Positions 1 through 5,156 of a stretch of DNA of 5,722 nucleotides are shown here, in pieces; position 1 is the first letter of the stretch, and every line of letters begins with the position of its first letter. This DNA is from Pseudomonas sp. PGPPP3 (lineage in GTDB: Bacteria > Pseudomonadota > Gammaproteobacteria > Pseudomonadales > Pseudomonadaceae), in contig NKIE01000205.1 of NCBI GenBank assembly GCA_002256055.1, positions 1 through 5,722 of the forward strand, in the 5' to 3' direction. Below the pieces are notes generated by a model. The model had not been told where the DNA came from and did no database searches. It was given only the letters and a program-made list of their open reading frames with translations. A program made the translations under genes and the position numbers.

Positions 1-213
1 CAACTCCCGAAAAACGCCGAGAAACTCCTGCTGCTCGCGGTATTCACCGGCATCGACCACCTCGCCATTGGCCACGGTGGCTGGGTAATCAGCGCCCAGG
101 TAGCCCAACAGGTGCAAGGCACGGGCGGCAGGCTCGGCGCTGGCGGCCCATAACGGCGCGCTCAACAAGGCCAGCAGAGAAAACACAACACAACGGACCA
201 GACGGGCAGACAT
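1..213 (-). CDS. Exported protein N-terminus, probably cytochrome c/FTR1 family iron permease (partial)
   Basis: This is an open frame of 71 codons from an ATG at 213, running off the left edge of the window. Residues 1-26 form a signal peptide: a short basic start (R4, R7), a hydrophobic core at about 8-22, and an A-S-A cleavage site before E27. The mature start has the pattern ALHLLGYLGADYP, then VVDAGEYREQQEF. From memory, this is the periplasmic N-terminus of Pseudomonas FTR1-type iron permeases that carry a cytochrome c segment before the membrane domain. The haem motif and the REXXE iron motif would lie outside the window, so the assignment is inferred from the N-terminus alone. A Fur-like operator over its promoter fits an iron role. 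No clear Shine-Dalgarno sequence precedes the ATG. Alternatively, it could be another periplasmic protein sharing this domain. Confidence 0.62.
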   Translation of the reverse strand, partial: MSARLVRCVVFSLLALLSAPLWAASAEPAARALHLLGYLGADYPATVANGEVVDAGEYREQQEFLGVFREL

Positions 214-221
214 AAGCAAAG

Positions 222-250
222 CCAAATGAGAATCGAATTGATTTATTATC
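222..250. promoter_or_regulatory. Candidate Fur operator
   Basis: The plus strand carries AATGAGAAT followed by CGAATTGATTTATTATC. The left half fits the Fur heptamer TGATAAT at 6 of 7 positions, and the right end holds further AT-rich partial hexamers. The opposite half of the classical 19-bp palindrome is poor, so this is a partial site. It overlaps the -10 box and predicted start point of the permease promoter, where an iron-dependent repressor would act. The assignment combines sequence similarity with the presumed iron role of the downstream gene. Confidence 0.42.
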
Positions 251-273
251 CGCCTCTCCGCTCAGCCACTCAA
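245..273 (-). promoter_or_regulatory. Sigma70-type promoter for the iron permease gene
   Basis: Read on the minus strand, TTGAGT (273-268) is followed by a 17-base spacer and GATAAT (250-245). These match the -35 and -10 consensus at 4 and 5 of 6 positions. The start of transcription would fall near 238, leaving a leader of about 25 nt before the ATG at 213. It implies that the permease is transcribed separately from rhtB upstream. Confidence 0.6.
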
Positions 274-301
274 GCCTGATGGCTTGTGACCGGATGTCAC
301 A
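271..301. repeat. Two adjoining short inverted repeats between rhtB and the permease gene
   Basis: CAAGCC and GGCTTG (271-276 and 281-286) form a perfect 6-bp stem with a 4-nt loop. Immediately next, TGTGAC and GTCACA (285-290 and 296-301) form another perfect 6-bp stem with a 5-nt loop. They lie just downstream of the rhtB stop and overlap the -35 side of the permease promoter. No T-run follows on either strand, so they are not typical intrinsic terminators. They could protect the rhtB mRNA end or bind a regulator. Confidence 0.5.
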
Positions 302-312
302 GCGTCTGCCTG

Positions 313-945
313 TTAGTTAGAGCCCCGGTGAATGGTTGCCAGCAACCCTGCGGCGGCGATAAACATCAGGGCAAAACTGCGATTGAGCAGCCGCTGCTGG
401 CGTGGCGAGCGCAAGGCGCGCAGGACCTTGGCCGCCAGGCCGGTGTAGCCGGCCATGACGATCAGATCGACGCCTACCATGGTCGCCGTCATGCTCAGGT
501 ACTGCGGCAGTAACGGCGCCTCGGGCTGCAGAAACTGCGGCAACACAGCGAGAATAAACACCACCGCCTTGGGGTTGCTGGCATTCACCAAAAAGCCGCG
601 CAGCACCAGAGTCAGCGGCCGGCCCACGGGCCGCGGTGCGGACTCATCCGCCAGATTGCCGGGCAAGGCCCGCCACTGCGCCAGCGCCAACCAGAGCAGA
701 TAGACCACACCAAACCACTTGATCAGACCGAAAGCCATGGCCGAGGTCGCCAGCAGCGCGCCGACACCGGCGGCGACAATGGCGATCTGTAGCACCAACG
801 CCAGCTGCAGGCCGATGGCATTCCAGTAGCCGCGACGGAAGCCGTATTGCAGGCCACACGACATCGAGGCGATCGCCCCGGCACCCGGCGACAGACTGAT
901 CAGCCAACACGCCACGAAGAAGGCCAGCCAGGTCTCGAAAACCAT
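313..945 (-). CDS. rhtB: RhtB/LysE family amino-acid exporter (homoserine/homoserine lactone efflux type)
   Basis: This 210-residue inner-membrane protein has the usual length and about six hydrophobic segments of the RhtB/LysE exporter family, which expels amino acids or related metabolites using the proton gradient. The family signature SPGAGA lies at residues 19-24. It is followed by a LQYGFRRG loop, an IKWFG-VYLLWLALAQWRA segment at about 75-93, and FLVNASNPKAVVF at 118-130. These, with VDLIVMAGY near 159-167, resemble remembered E. coli RhtB along most of the chain, so homoserine or homoserine lactone is the likeliest substrate class, though substrate is poorly predicted in this family. 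The ATG at 945 matches the family N-terminus; the ribosome-binding site is weak (GAG about 8 nt upstream). The terminator of the preceding gene ends 14 bp before this start. Confidence 0.88.
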   Translation of the reverse strand: MVFETWLAFFVACWLISLSPGAGAIASMSCGLQYGFRRGYWNAIGLQLALVLQIAIVAAGVGALLATSAMAFGLIKWFGVVYLLWLALAQWRALPGNLADESAPRPVGRPLTLVLRGFLVNASNPKAVVFILAVLPQFLQPEAPLLPQYLSMTATMVGVDLIVMAGYTGLAAKVLRALRSPRQQRLLNRSFALMFIAAAGLLATIHRGSN

Positions 946-959
946 AATTACACTCGCAG

Positions 960-995
960 AAAAAACAAAGGGCAGGCTCGTAAGCCTACCCCTTG
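960..995 (-). terminator. Strong intrinsic terminator downstream of terC
   Basis: On the minus strand, 995-983 pairs with 978-966 in a continuous 13-bp stem that includes two G-T wobbles. The loop is TACG, and six T residues follow (965-960). This is the best terminator in the window. It lies 37 bp past the terC stop and 14 bp before the rhtB start codon. Confidence 0.9.
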
Positions 996-1005
996 TGGTG
1001 ACACG

Positions 1006-1023
1006 CGCCCAGATATCTAGGCG
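1006..1023. promoter_or_regulatory. 18-bp dyad, candidate operator upstream of rhtB
   Basis: CGCCCAGATATCTAGGCG is a palindrome with a single mismatched pair, centred between 1014 and 1015 with no loop. Such a loop-free dyad is more like a dimeric protein-binding site than an RNA hairpin. It lies between the terC stop and the terminator, about 60-80 bp upstream of rhtB. No specific regulator can be named from the sequence. Confidence 0.35.
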
Positions 1024-1032
1024 GTTGCGGAC

Positions 1033-1785
1033 TTAGTCCGGCGAGCCTTTGTGCAGCTCGACTGGATTGGCCTTTTTGCCGCGCGAGGTGCGGATGCGAA
1101 TGTTGATCGCTTCCACCGCCAGCGAGAACGCCATAGCGAAGTACAGATAACCCTTCGGCATATGCACATCACACGCCTCGGCCACCAGCAAGGTGCCAAC
1201 CATGATCAGGAACGACAGCGCAAGGATCTTCATCGACGGGTGCTTCTCGATAAAGTCGCTGATCGTGCCAGCGGCCAACATCATCACCAACACCGAGATG
1301 ATGATCGCTGCGACCATCACTGGCACATGCGAAACCATGCCCACAGCGGTGATCACCGAGTCGAGGGAGAAGATGATGTCGATGATGGCAATCTGCAGGA
1401 TCACGGCCATAAAGCCACGAGCCTTGCCGCCGGTCTCAACGGCGTGCTCTTCACCCTCAAGGCTGGTGAAGATTTCCGTGCTGCTCTTGAAGATCAGGAA
1501 CAAGCCACCGAAGAACAGGATCAGATCGCGGCCGGAGATGCCCTGCCCAAAGACCGTAAACAGGTCGTTGGTAAGCTGCATGACCCAGGTAATCGACAAC
1601 AACAGCAAAATCCGCGTACCCATGGCCAACGCCAGACCGAAGAAACGGCCTTTGGCCTGCTGATGCTTGGGTAGACGACTCACCAGAATCGAAATGAAGA
1701 TGATGTTGTCGATACCCAGAACGATTTCCAGGGCCGTCAGGGTGAGAAAGGCAACCCAGATTTCCGGGTTAGTCAGCCATTCCAT
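1033..1785 (-). CDS. TerC family integral membrane protein (YoaE/YegH-like N-terminal domain type)
   Basis: This 250-residue polytopic inner-membrane protein belongs to the TerC family, whose members are linked to metal-ion (notably manganese) efflux or metal loading of exported proteins, and to tellurite resistance. The two acidic membrane motifs are intact: EIVLGIDNIIF at residues 20-30 (E20, D26, N27) and IDIIFSLDSVITAVGM at 135-150 (D136, D142). About seven hydrophobic segments can be drawn, with a charged loop at 100-123 and a short basic C-terminus. The start MEWLTNPEIW and the GRDLILFFGGLFLIFK stretch resemble the membrane part of E. coli YoaE/YegH, but the C-terminal CBS and CorC-like domains are absent, so it is a single-domain form. 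GAGG-like pairing (GAGG, 9 nt before the ATG) supports the start. Terminators lie on both sides, so it is probably transcribed alone. The exact substrate is unknown. Confidence 0.9.
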   Translation of the reverse strand: MEWLTNPEIWVAFLTLTALEIVLGIDNIIFISILVSRLPKHQQAKGRFFGLALAMGTRILLLLSITWVMQLTNDLFTVFGQGISGRDLILFFGGLFLIFKSSTEIFTSLEGEEHAVETGGKARGFMAVILQIAIIDIIFSLDSVITAVGMVSHVPVMVAAIIISVLVMMLAAGTISDFIEKHPSMKILALSFLIMVGTLLVAEACDVHMPKGYLYFAMAFSLAVEAINIRIRTSRGKKANPVELHKGSPD

Positions 1786-1811
1786 GTGTCAGTGCCTCGA
1801 TAGGTGAAGTT

Positions 1812-1853
1812 AAAAAAGCCGCGCATTGAACTACAGCGCACCTCAATCGGCTT
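1812..1853 (-). terminator. Intrinsic terminator of yheS
   Basis: Read on the minus strand, AAGCCG plus ATTGAG (1853-1842) pair with TTCAAT (1830-1825) and CGGCTT (1821-1816). This gives twelve pairs, interrupted by a 3-nt GCG bulge, around an 11-nt loop. The T-run continues to 1812. The left arm begins in the last codons and stop of yheS. A smaller alternative GCGC stem within the loop region is possible. Confidence 0.65.
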
Positions 1854-3753
1854 GCGCTAATTGTTGTTCAAGTGTTTCAAGTTGTTCCAACGCTGCCATC
1901 CAAGCCTCTTCCAGCTCGCCCTCGCGACTCTTCAGCTTAGCTTGCTCGGCCAGGGCATCGCGTAGCTCGTCCTTGCGCGCGGCCTCGTAGATGGCCCCAT
2001 CACCGAGCTTGGCTTCGACGCTGGCGAGCTGCTCGTGCAGTTGACCGAGGGCCTTTTCCAGCTTCTCGGCTTCGCGCTTGTGCGGTGCCAACTGCTGACG
2101 CAAGGCCGCAGCAGCCTGGCGCTGGGCGCGCTTGTCGGTTTTGTCGGCGGCGGGTTCGCTACTGCTGCCCGGCTGCTGACGCAGACGGAAGTCGATCAGC
2201 CAGCGGGCGTAGTCTTCCAGGTCCCCATCAAACTCCTGCACGCGGCCATCGGCCACCAGCAGAAACTCGTCAGTGGTGCTTTTCAACAGATGACGGTCGT
2301 GGGAGACCACCAGTACCGCACCAGCGAAATCCTGCAAAGCCATGGTCAGGGCCAGGCGCATTTCCAGGTCGAGGTGGTTGGTCGGTTCGTCGAGCAGCAA
2401 CAGGTTGGGCTTGTCCCAGGCAATCAGGGCCAGGGCCAGACGGGCCTTTTCGCCACCGGAGAAATTCACCACCGGCTCGTCGCAACGCGGGCCACGGAAG
2501 TCGAAACCACCGAGGAAATCGCGCAGAGTCTGTTCGCGCTCGGTGGGCGCCAGGCGCTGCAGGTGCAGCAACGGGCTGGCGCGGTCATCAAGGGAGTCCA
2601 GTTGGTGCTGGGCGAAATAGCCGACCACCAGGTTTTCGCCGCGCTGCAAACGCCCGGATAACGGCTGCAACTCGCCAGCCAGGGTCTTGATCAGGGTCGA
2701 TTTGCCGGCGCCGTTGGGGCCCAACAGGCCGATCCGCGCACCCGGCGTCAGCTGCAGCTTGACCTTCTCCAGCACGGCGCGTTCGCCATAGCCGAGGCGG
2801 CCTTCACTCAAGTCCAGTAATGGACTGGAAATCTTGTCAGCTTCGCGGAAGCTGAAATCGAAGGGTGAATCGACATGGGCCGGCGCCAGCTCTTCCAGAC
2901 GTTCCAGGGCCTTGATCCGACTCTGTGCCTGACGGGCCTTGGTGGCCTGAGCCTTGAAGCGGGCAATGAATTTCTCCATGTGCGCGCGTTGTGCCTGCTG
3001 CTTGTCGTACGCCTGCTGCTGCTGTGCCAGACGCTCGGCACGGGCGCGCTCGAACGCCGAATAGCCGCCGCGGTAGAGATTGATGCGCTGCTGCTCAAGG
3101 TGCGCGACCTGATCGACCACCGCATCGAGAAAGTCGCGGTCGTGGGAGATCAGCAGCAAGGTGCCCGGATAGCTCTTCAACCAGCCTTCCAGCCAGATGA
3201 TTGCATCGAGGTCCAAGTGGTTGGTCGGTTCATCGAGCAGCAACAAGTCGGACGGGCACATCAGCGCCTGCGCCAGGCTCAGGCGCATACGCCAGCCACC
3301 GGAAAAATCGCCGACCGGCAGGCTCATCTGCGCATTGCTGAAACCCAACCCGGCCAGCAGCTTGCGTGCCCGCGCATCGGCGCTGTAGCCGTCGGCACTG
3401 TCCAGTTCGGCATGCAGGCGCGCCAAGGCGCTGCCGTCATGGGCCAGCTCAGCGGCAGCCAAATCATGCTGCACCCGGCGCAAGCGCTCGTCGCCGTCCA
3501 GCACATAGTCCACGGCCAGGCGGTCAAGGGTCTCGACCTCCTGACGCATGTGGGCAATGCGCCAATCAGCAGGCAACAGGCAATTGCCGGCGTCCGGCGT
3601 CAGCTCGCCACGCAAGAGGGCGAACAGGCTGGATTTGCCGGCGCCGTTGGCACCGATCAAGCCGACTTTCTGGCCGGGGTGCAGGGTCAGCTCGGCGTCT
3701 TCTAGCAGACGCAGCGGGCCACGCTGTAGAGTGAGGTTTTCGAGTCGAATCAT
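1843..3753 (-). CDS. yheS: ABC-F family ATPase, YheS type
   Basis: This is a 636-residue soluble protein with two ABC ATPase domains and no membrane segments, typical of ABC-F factors, which act on ribosomes rather than in transport. Domain 1 has Walker A GANGAGKS (34-41), signature SGGWR (151-155), Walker B ending D174-E175 and switch H204. A charged linker with coiled-coil character spans about 230-290. Domain 2 has Walker A GPNGAGKS (345-352), signature SGGEK (432-436), Walker B with E456 and H484. A Q/E/K-rich coiled-coil tail covers about 540-634. Both catalytic glutamates are present. Length and sequence closely resemble remembered E. coli YheS (about 637 residues). I chose the ATG at 3753 because MIRLENLTLQRG is the family N-terminus; the frame is open back to an ATG at 3957, but that would run antisense through the next gene. 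No clear Shine-Dalgarno sequence is seen. Confidence 0.95.
   Translation of the reverse strand: MIRLENLTLQRGPLRLLEDAELTLHPGQKVGLIGANGAGKSSLFALLRGELTPDAGNCLLPADWRIAHMRQEVETLDRLAVDYVLDGDERLRRVQHDLAAAELAHDGSALARLHAELDSADGYSADARARKLLAGLGFSNAQMSLPVGDFSGGWRMRLSLAQALMCPSDLLLLDEPTNHLDLDAIIWLEGWLKSYPGTLLLISHDRDFLDAVVDQVAHLEQQRINLYRGGYSAFERARAERLAQQQQAYDKQQAQRAHMEKFIARFKAQATKARQAQSRIKALERLEELAPAHVDSPFDFSFREADKISSPLLDLSEGRLGYGERAVLEKVKLQLTPGARIGLLGPNGAGKSTLIKTLAGELQPLSGRLQRGENLVVGYFAQHQLDSLDDRASPLLHLQRLAPTEREQTLRDFLGGFDFRGPRCDEPVVNFSGGEKARLALALIAWDKPNLLLLDEPTNHLDLEMRLALTMALQDFAGAVLVVSHDRHLLKSTTDEFLLVADGRVQEFDGDLEDYARWLIDFRLRQQPGSSSEPAADKTDKRAQRQAAAALRQQLAPHKREAEKLEKALGQLHEQLASVEAKLGDGAIYEAARKDELRDALAEQAKLKSREGELEEAWMAALEQLETLEQQLAQAD
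2374..2402. repeat. Intragenic direct repeat, copy in yheS ATPase domain 2
   Basis: This 29-base segment matches 3217-3245 in the same orientation with one difference. It encodes LLLDEPTNHL of the second Walker B region. The repetition reflects ancient duplication of the ABC domain and strong codon conservation. A second such pair, 19 bases and identical, encodes the Walker A regions (2699-2717 and 3632-3650). Confidence 0.85.
3217..3245. repeat. Intragenic direct repeat, copy in yheS ATPase domain 1
   Basis: This is the partner of the segment at 2374-2402, encoding the first Walker B and the following asparagine-histidine-leucine turn. The copies lie 843 bp apart in frame, so recombination between them would remove 281 codons, roughly one ATPase domain equivalent. 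Confidence 0.85.
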
Positions 3754-3756
3754 AAT
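3727..3756 (+). promoter_or_regulatory. Weak candidate promoter for the TIGR02444 gene
   Basis: TAGAGT (3727-3732), an 18-base spacer and CATAAT (3751-3756) give a poor -35 and a good -10. The -10 overlaps the first codons of yheS on the other strand, and transcription would start near 3763, about 41 nt before the ATG. The intergenic gap is only 50 bp, so the promoters of both divergent genes must lie partly in coding sequence. No convincing minus-strand promoter for yheS is visible. Confidence 0.28.
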
Positions 3757-3803
3757 GGCGGCGGAGTCTACCAGCTTCGTCCTGCCCTTGCCCGGGAAGC
3801 ACC

Positions 3804-4262
3804 ATGCCATCTGACCTGTGGGATTTTGCCCAACGCCTGTACGGGCGTCCGGGTGTGGAGCACGCCTGCCTGCAGTTGCAAGAGGCCGGCGCCGATGTCT
3901 GCCTGCTACTCTGCGGCGCTTGGCTGCAACAGCGCGGCGTGGCCTGCACACCGGCACGCCTGGCCCACCTGCAGGCCATCGCTCAGCCGTGGCAAACAGA
4001 GGTGATCAGCCCGCTGCGGCAACTGCGGCAAAACTGGCGCACGGCTGCACAGCGGCAAGCGCCATTGGCCGCATTACGGGAACGTCTGAAGGGGCTGGAG
4101 CTGGATGCCGAGCAACAACTGCTGCTGGCCCTGCAAGCCTGCGCACACGACTGGGCGCGAGCAAGTGAAAACGCTGTACCGGCCTGGCTAGAGGCGCTGG
4201 CCGGTACAGACGCTAACCCCGACGCGCTCCAACTGCTGCGCGCCGAGGCGATGCAGGCTTAG
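3804..4262 (+). CDS. TIGR02444 family protein (DUF2390), function unknown
   Basis: This small soluble protein of 152 residues starts MPSDLWDFAQRLYGRPGVE and continues ACLQLQEAGADVCLLLCGAWL. I recognise that pattern as the TIGR02444/DUF2390 family, found mainly in Pseudomonas and other gammaproteobacteria and without a known biochemical role. The chain appears all-helical and Leu/Ala/Gln-rich, with no signal peptide, membrane segment or obvious catalytic motif. Cysteines at about 22, 33 and 37 are not spaced as a standard metal site. The start is supported by GGGAAG at 3794-3799, four bases before the ATG. It is divergent from yheS (50 bp between start codons) and convergent with algP, whose stop codon overlaps its own by two bases (4260-4261). 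An 11-bp inverted repeat lies inside the last 30 codons. Confidence 0.85.
   Translation: MPSDLWDFAQRLYGRPGVEHACLQLQEAGADVCLLLCGAWLQQRGVACTPARLAHLQAIAQPWQTEVISPLRQLRQNWRTAAQRQAPLAALRERLKGLELDAEQQLLLALQACAHDWARASENAVPAWLEALAGTDANPDALQLLRAEAMQA
4168..4209 (-). terminator. Candidate intrinsic terminator of algP, embedded in the opposing gene
   Basis: CTGTACCGGCC (4174-4184) and GGCCGGTACAG (4199-4209) are perfect 11-bp inverted repeats with a 14-nt loop. Read in the algP direction, the stem is followed by CG and TTTT (4171-4168). It begins about 50 nt after the algP stop. In the opposite direction no T-run follows, so it is oriented for algP. The T-run is short and the loop large, which weakens the call. 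Confidence 0.55.
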
Positions 4263-5035
4263 GAAGCGCTGCTGGTGCTATCGGCAACTACCGGCTGAGG
4301 CGCAGCTGCTGACGCGACCGGCTTGGCTGCCGGGGCTTTTTTCACGGCTGCCGGACGGGCCGCAGGCTTGGCGGCTGCTTTTGGTGCAGCGGGCTTCACC
4401 GGTGCCTTAACAGCAGGTTTAGCGGCAGGTTTGCTGGCAACCGCTTTAGCAGCAGGTTTAGCCACGGCCGGCGCTTTAGCGGCTACAGGCTTGGCAGCAG
4501 GCTTACGCGCTGCGGGTTTGGCCGCAGGCGCCTTGGCTACAGCAGCTTTTACAGCCGGAGCTTTGGTAGCAGGAGCTTTGGCGGCAGGGGCTTTTTTCAC
4601 TGCCACGTTGGCTACCGGGGCTGCCGACTTGGCGGCGCGTACATCGAGGGCTTTGGCGGCGGCCTCCTTGACCTTACCAACCCCTTGGGCCAGTTTCAGA
4701 CTTTCTTGGGCATCGCGCTTGAGCTGGGCAATGTAGGTGCGCGTCTCGGCCTGACGCTCTTGCAGACCATCCAGCAGCGACTCCAGCTCTTCAATGGCGT
4801 CCTTGGCTTTGGCTTGCGCTTTGGCCTTGCCCGCAACTGCGGCGTCTTGCAATTTGGTCCGAGCCTTGTGCAGCAGGTCCTGGCCTTTGCCGCGCTGCTT
4901 CTCCAACTTGGCGAGCATTTTCTCGGCGTCAACCAAGGCTTCGCTGCACGCGTTTTCCAGATGCTCAAGCAAGCTCTGGGAGAGGTGTTGCAACAAGTGC
5001 AGCGGCGTACTTACAGGGTTCTTTTTGGCGGACAT
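4259..5035 (-). CDS. algP: AlgP (AlgR3), alginate regulator with histone H1-like C-terminal tail
   Basis: This basic DNA-associated protein has 258 residues. Residues 1-130 form a conserved helical, charged domain (start MSAKKNPVSTPLHLLQHLSQ; later TRTYIAQLKRDAQESLKLAQGVG split across 98-120), matching AlgP of P. aeruginosa. Residues 134-246 form a low-complexity Ala/Lys/Pro tail resembling eukaryotic histone H1. In P. aeruginosa, AlgP is implicated in control of alginate genes, and its tail is a run of KPAA-like repeats that vary in number between strains. Here the tail is shorter (P. aeruginosa AlgP is about 350 residues) and less regular: six KPAA and six KAPA units, with VKKAPAAK at both ends (146-153, 231-238). 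A strong AGGAGG site (5042-5047), six bases before the ATG, fixes the start. The gene is divergent from the FKBP isomerase and convergent with the TIGR02444 gene. A direct role in alginate here is inferred by homology only. Confidence 0.93.
   Translation of the reverse strand: MSAKKNPVSTPLHLLQHLSQSLLEHLENACSEALVDAEKMLAKLEKQRGKGQDLLHKARTKLQDAAVAGKAKAQAKAKDAIEELESLLDGLQERQAETRTYIAQLKRDAQESLKLAQGVGKVKEAAAKALDVRAAKSAAPVANVAVKKAPAAKAPATKAPAVKAAVAKAPAAKPAARKPAAKPVAAKAPAVAKPAAKAVASKPAAKPAVKAPVKPAAPKAAAKPAARPAAVKKAPAAKPVASAAAPQPVVADSTSSAS
4298..4636 (-). repeat. Low-complexity Ala/Lys/Pro-encoding repeat region of algP
   Basis: This region encodes residues 134-246. It contains short degenerate direct repeats: a 14-mer GGGGCTTTTTTCAC (plus strand) at 4332-4345 and 4587-4600, a 13-mer CAGCAGGTTTAGC at 4411-4423 and 4450-4462 (39-base offset, 13 codons), and GGAGCTTTGG at 4557-4566 and 4572-4581 (15-base offset). 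All offsets are multiples of three, so loss or gain between copies would keep the frame. Confidence 0.85.
4318..4342 (+). terminator. Possible terminator of the TIGR02444 gene inside algP
   Basis: CCGGC (4318-4322) and GCCGG (4329-4333) form a 5-bp GC stem with a 6-nt loop. Three bases later comes a run of six T (4337-4342), in plus-strand direction, about 55 nt after the TIGR02444 stop. The T-run is the complement of two lysine codons of AlgP, so its composition is partly dictated by the protein. The stem is short, so this is a tentative call. Confidence 0.35.
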
Positions 5036-5065
5036 GGAAAGCCTCCTGGCGTGTGATGTGCGCCC

Positions 5066-5094
5066 ATCTTAGGCCGCCTCGGGCCACTCGCCAA
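5066..5094 (-). promoter_or_regulatory. Candidate sigma70-type promoter of algP
   Basis: On the minus strand, TTGGCG (5094-5089), a 17-base spacer and TAAGAT (5071-5066) each match the consensus at 4 of 6 positions. Transcription would start near 5059, giving a leader of about 24 nt that contains the AGGAGG ribosome-binding site. The spacing is ideal, but each hexamer is mediocre. Confidence 0.48.
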
Positions 5095-5104
5095 CCTCAG
5101 GTTG
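5092..5104. promoter_or_regulatory. Small dyad overlapping both divergent -35 boxes
   Basis: CAACCT-C-AGGTTG is a perfect 6-1-6 inverted repeat. It covers three bases of the proposed algP -35 box (5089-5094) and three of the proposed FKBP -35 box (5102-5107). One protein bound here could affect both promoters. The dyad is short and no regulator can be named. Confidence 0.3.
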
Positions 5105-5129
5105 AGCGGCCGGTCAAGACTGGCATAAT
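5102..5129 (+). promoter_or_regulatory. Extended -10 promoter of the FKBP isomerase gene
   Basis: TTGAGC (5102-5107), a 16-base spacer and CATAAT (5124-5129) preceded by TGG (an extended -10 TGN) make a credible sigma70-type promoter. Transcription would start near 5136, about 20 nt before the ATG at 5157, leaving room for the GGAG ribosome-binding site at 5146-5149. Confidence 0.58.
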
Positions 5130-5156
5130 CAACGGACCCTTTCGCGGAGAACCCCT

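Noticed and set aside
285..301. CRP/Vfr binding site
   Set aside because: The half-sites TGTGA and TCACA are perfect but separated by seven bases instead of six, which puts them out of register for the known dimer.
1051..1674. Plus-strand frames of 207 and 156 codons opposite terC
   Set aside because: They lie wholly antisense to a well-supported membrane protein gene, are rich in His/Gln/Asp typical of shadows of hydrophobic codons, and resemble no family.
1786..1842. Possible yybP-ykoY manganese riboswitch before the TerC family gene
   Set aside because: This riboswitch controls some TerC genes, but the gap here is only 57 bp, is partly occupied by the yheS terminator, and lacks room for the multi-helix fold.
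2035..3705. Several long plus-strand frames opposite yheS
   Set aside because: These are antisense shadows in GC-rich sequence; the minus-strand frame carries every ABC-F motif in order.
3754..3957. N-terminal extension of yheS from the ATG at 3957 (68 extra residues)
   Set aside because: The extension is antisense to the start of the TIGR02444 gene, is basic low-quality sequence unlike any ABC-F N-terminus, and the protein from 3753 has the full family length and start.
4587..4600. Second GGGGCTTTTTTCAC as a plus-strand terminator
   Set aside because: The T-run is there but no stem precedes it; it simply encodes the lysine pair of a VKKAPAAK unit.
4298..4636. CRISPR-like or mobile repeat array
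   Set aside because: The repeats are short, degenerate and in frame, and they encode a known type of AlgP tail; there are no regular spacers.
4323..4736. Plus-strand frame of 137 codons rich in Gly/Ala/Leu opposite algP
   Set aside because: It is the mirror of the repetitive Ala/Lys/Pro codons of algP. Its hydrophobic, membrane-like look is a by-product of that composition, and it has no ribosome-binding site or independent promoter.
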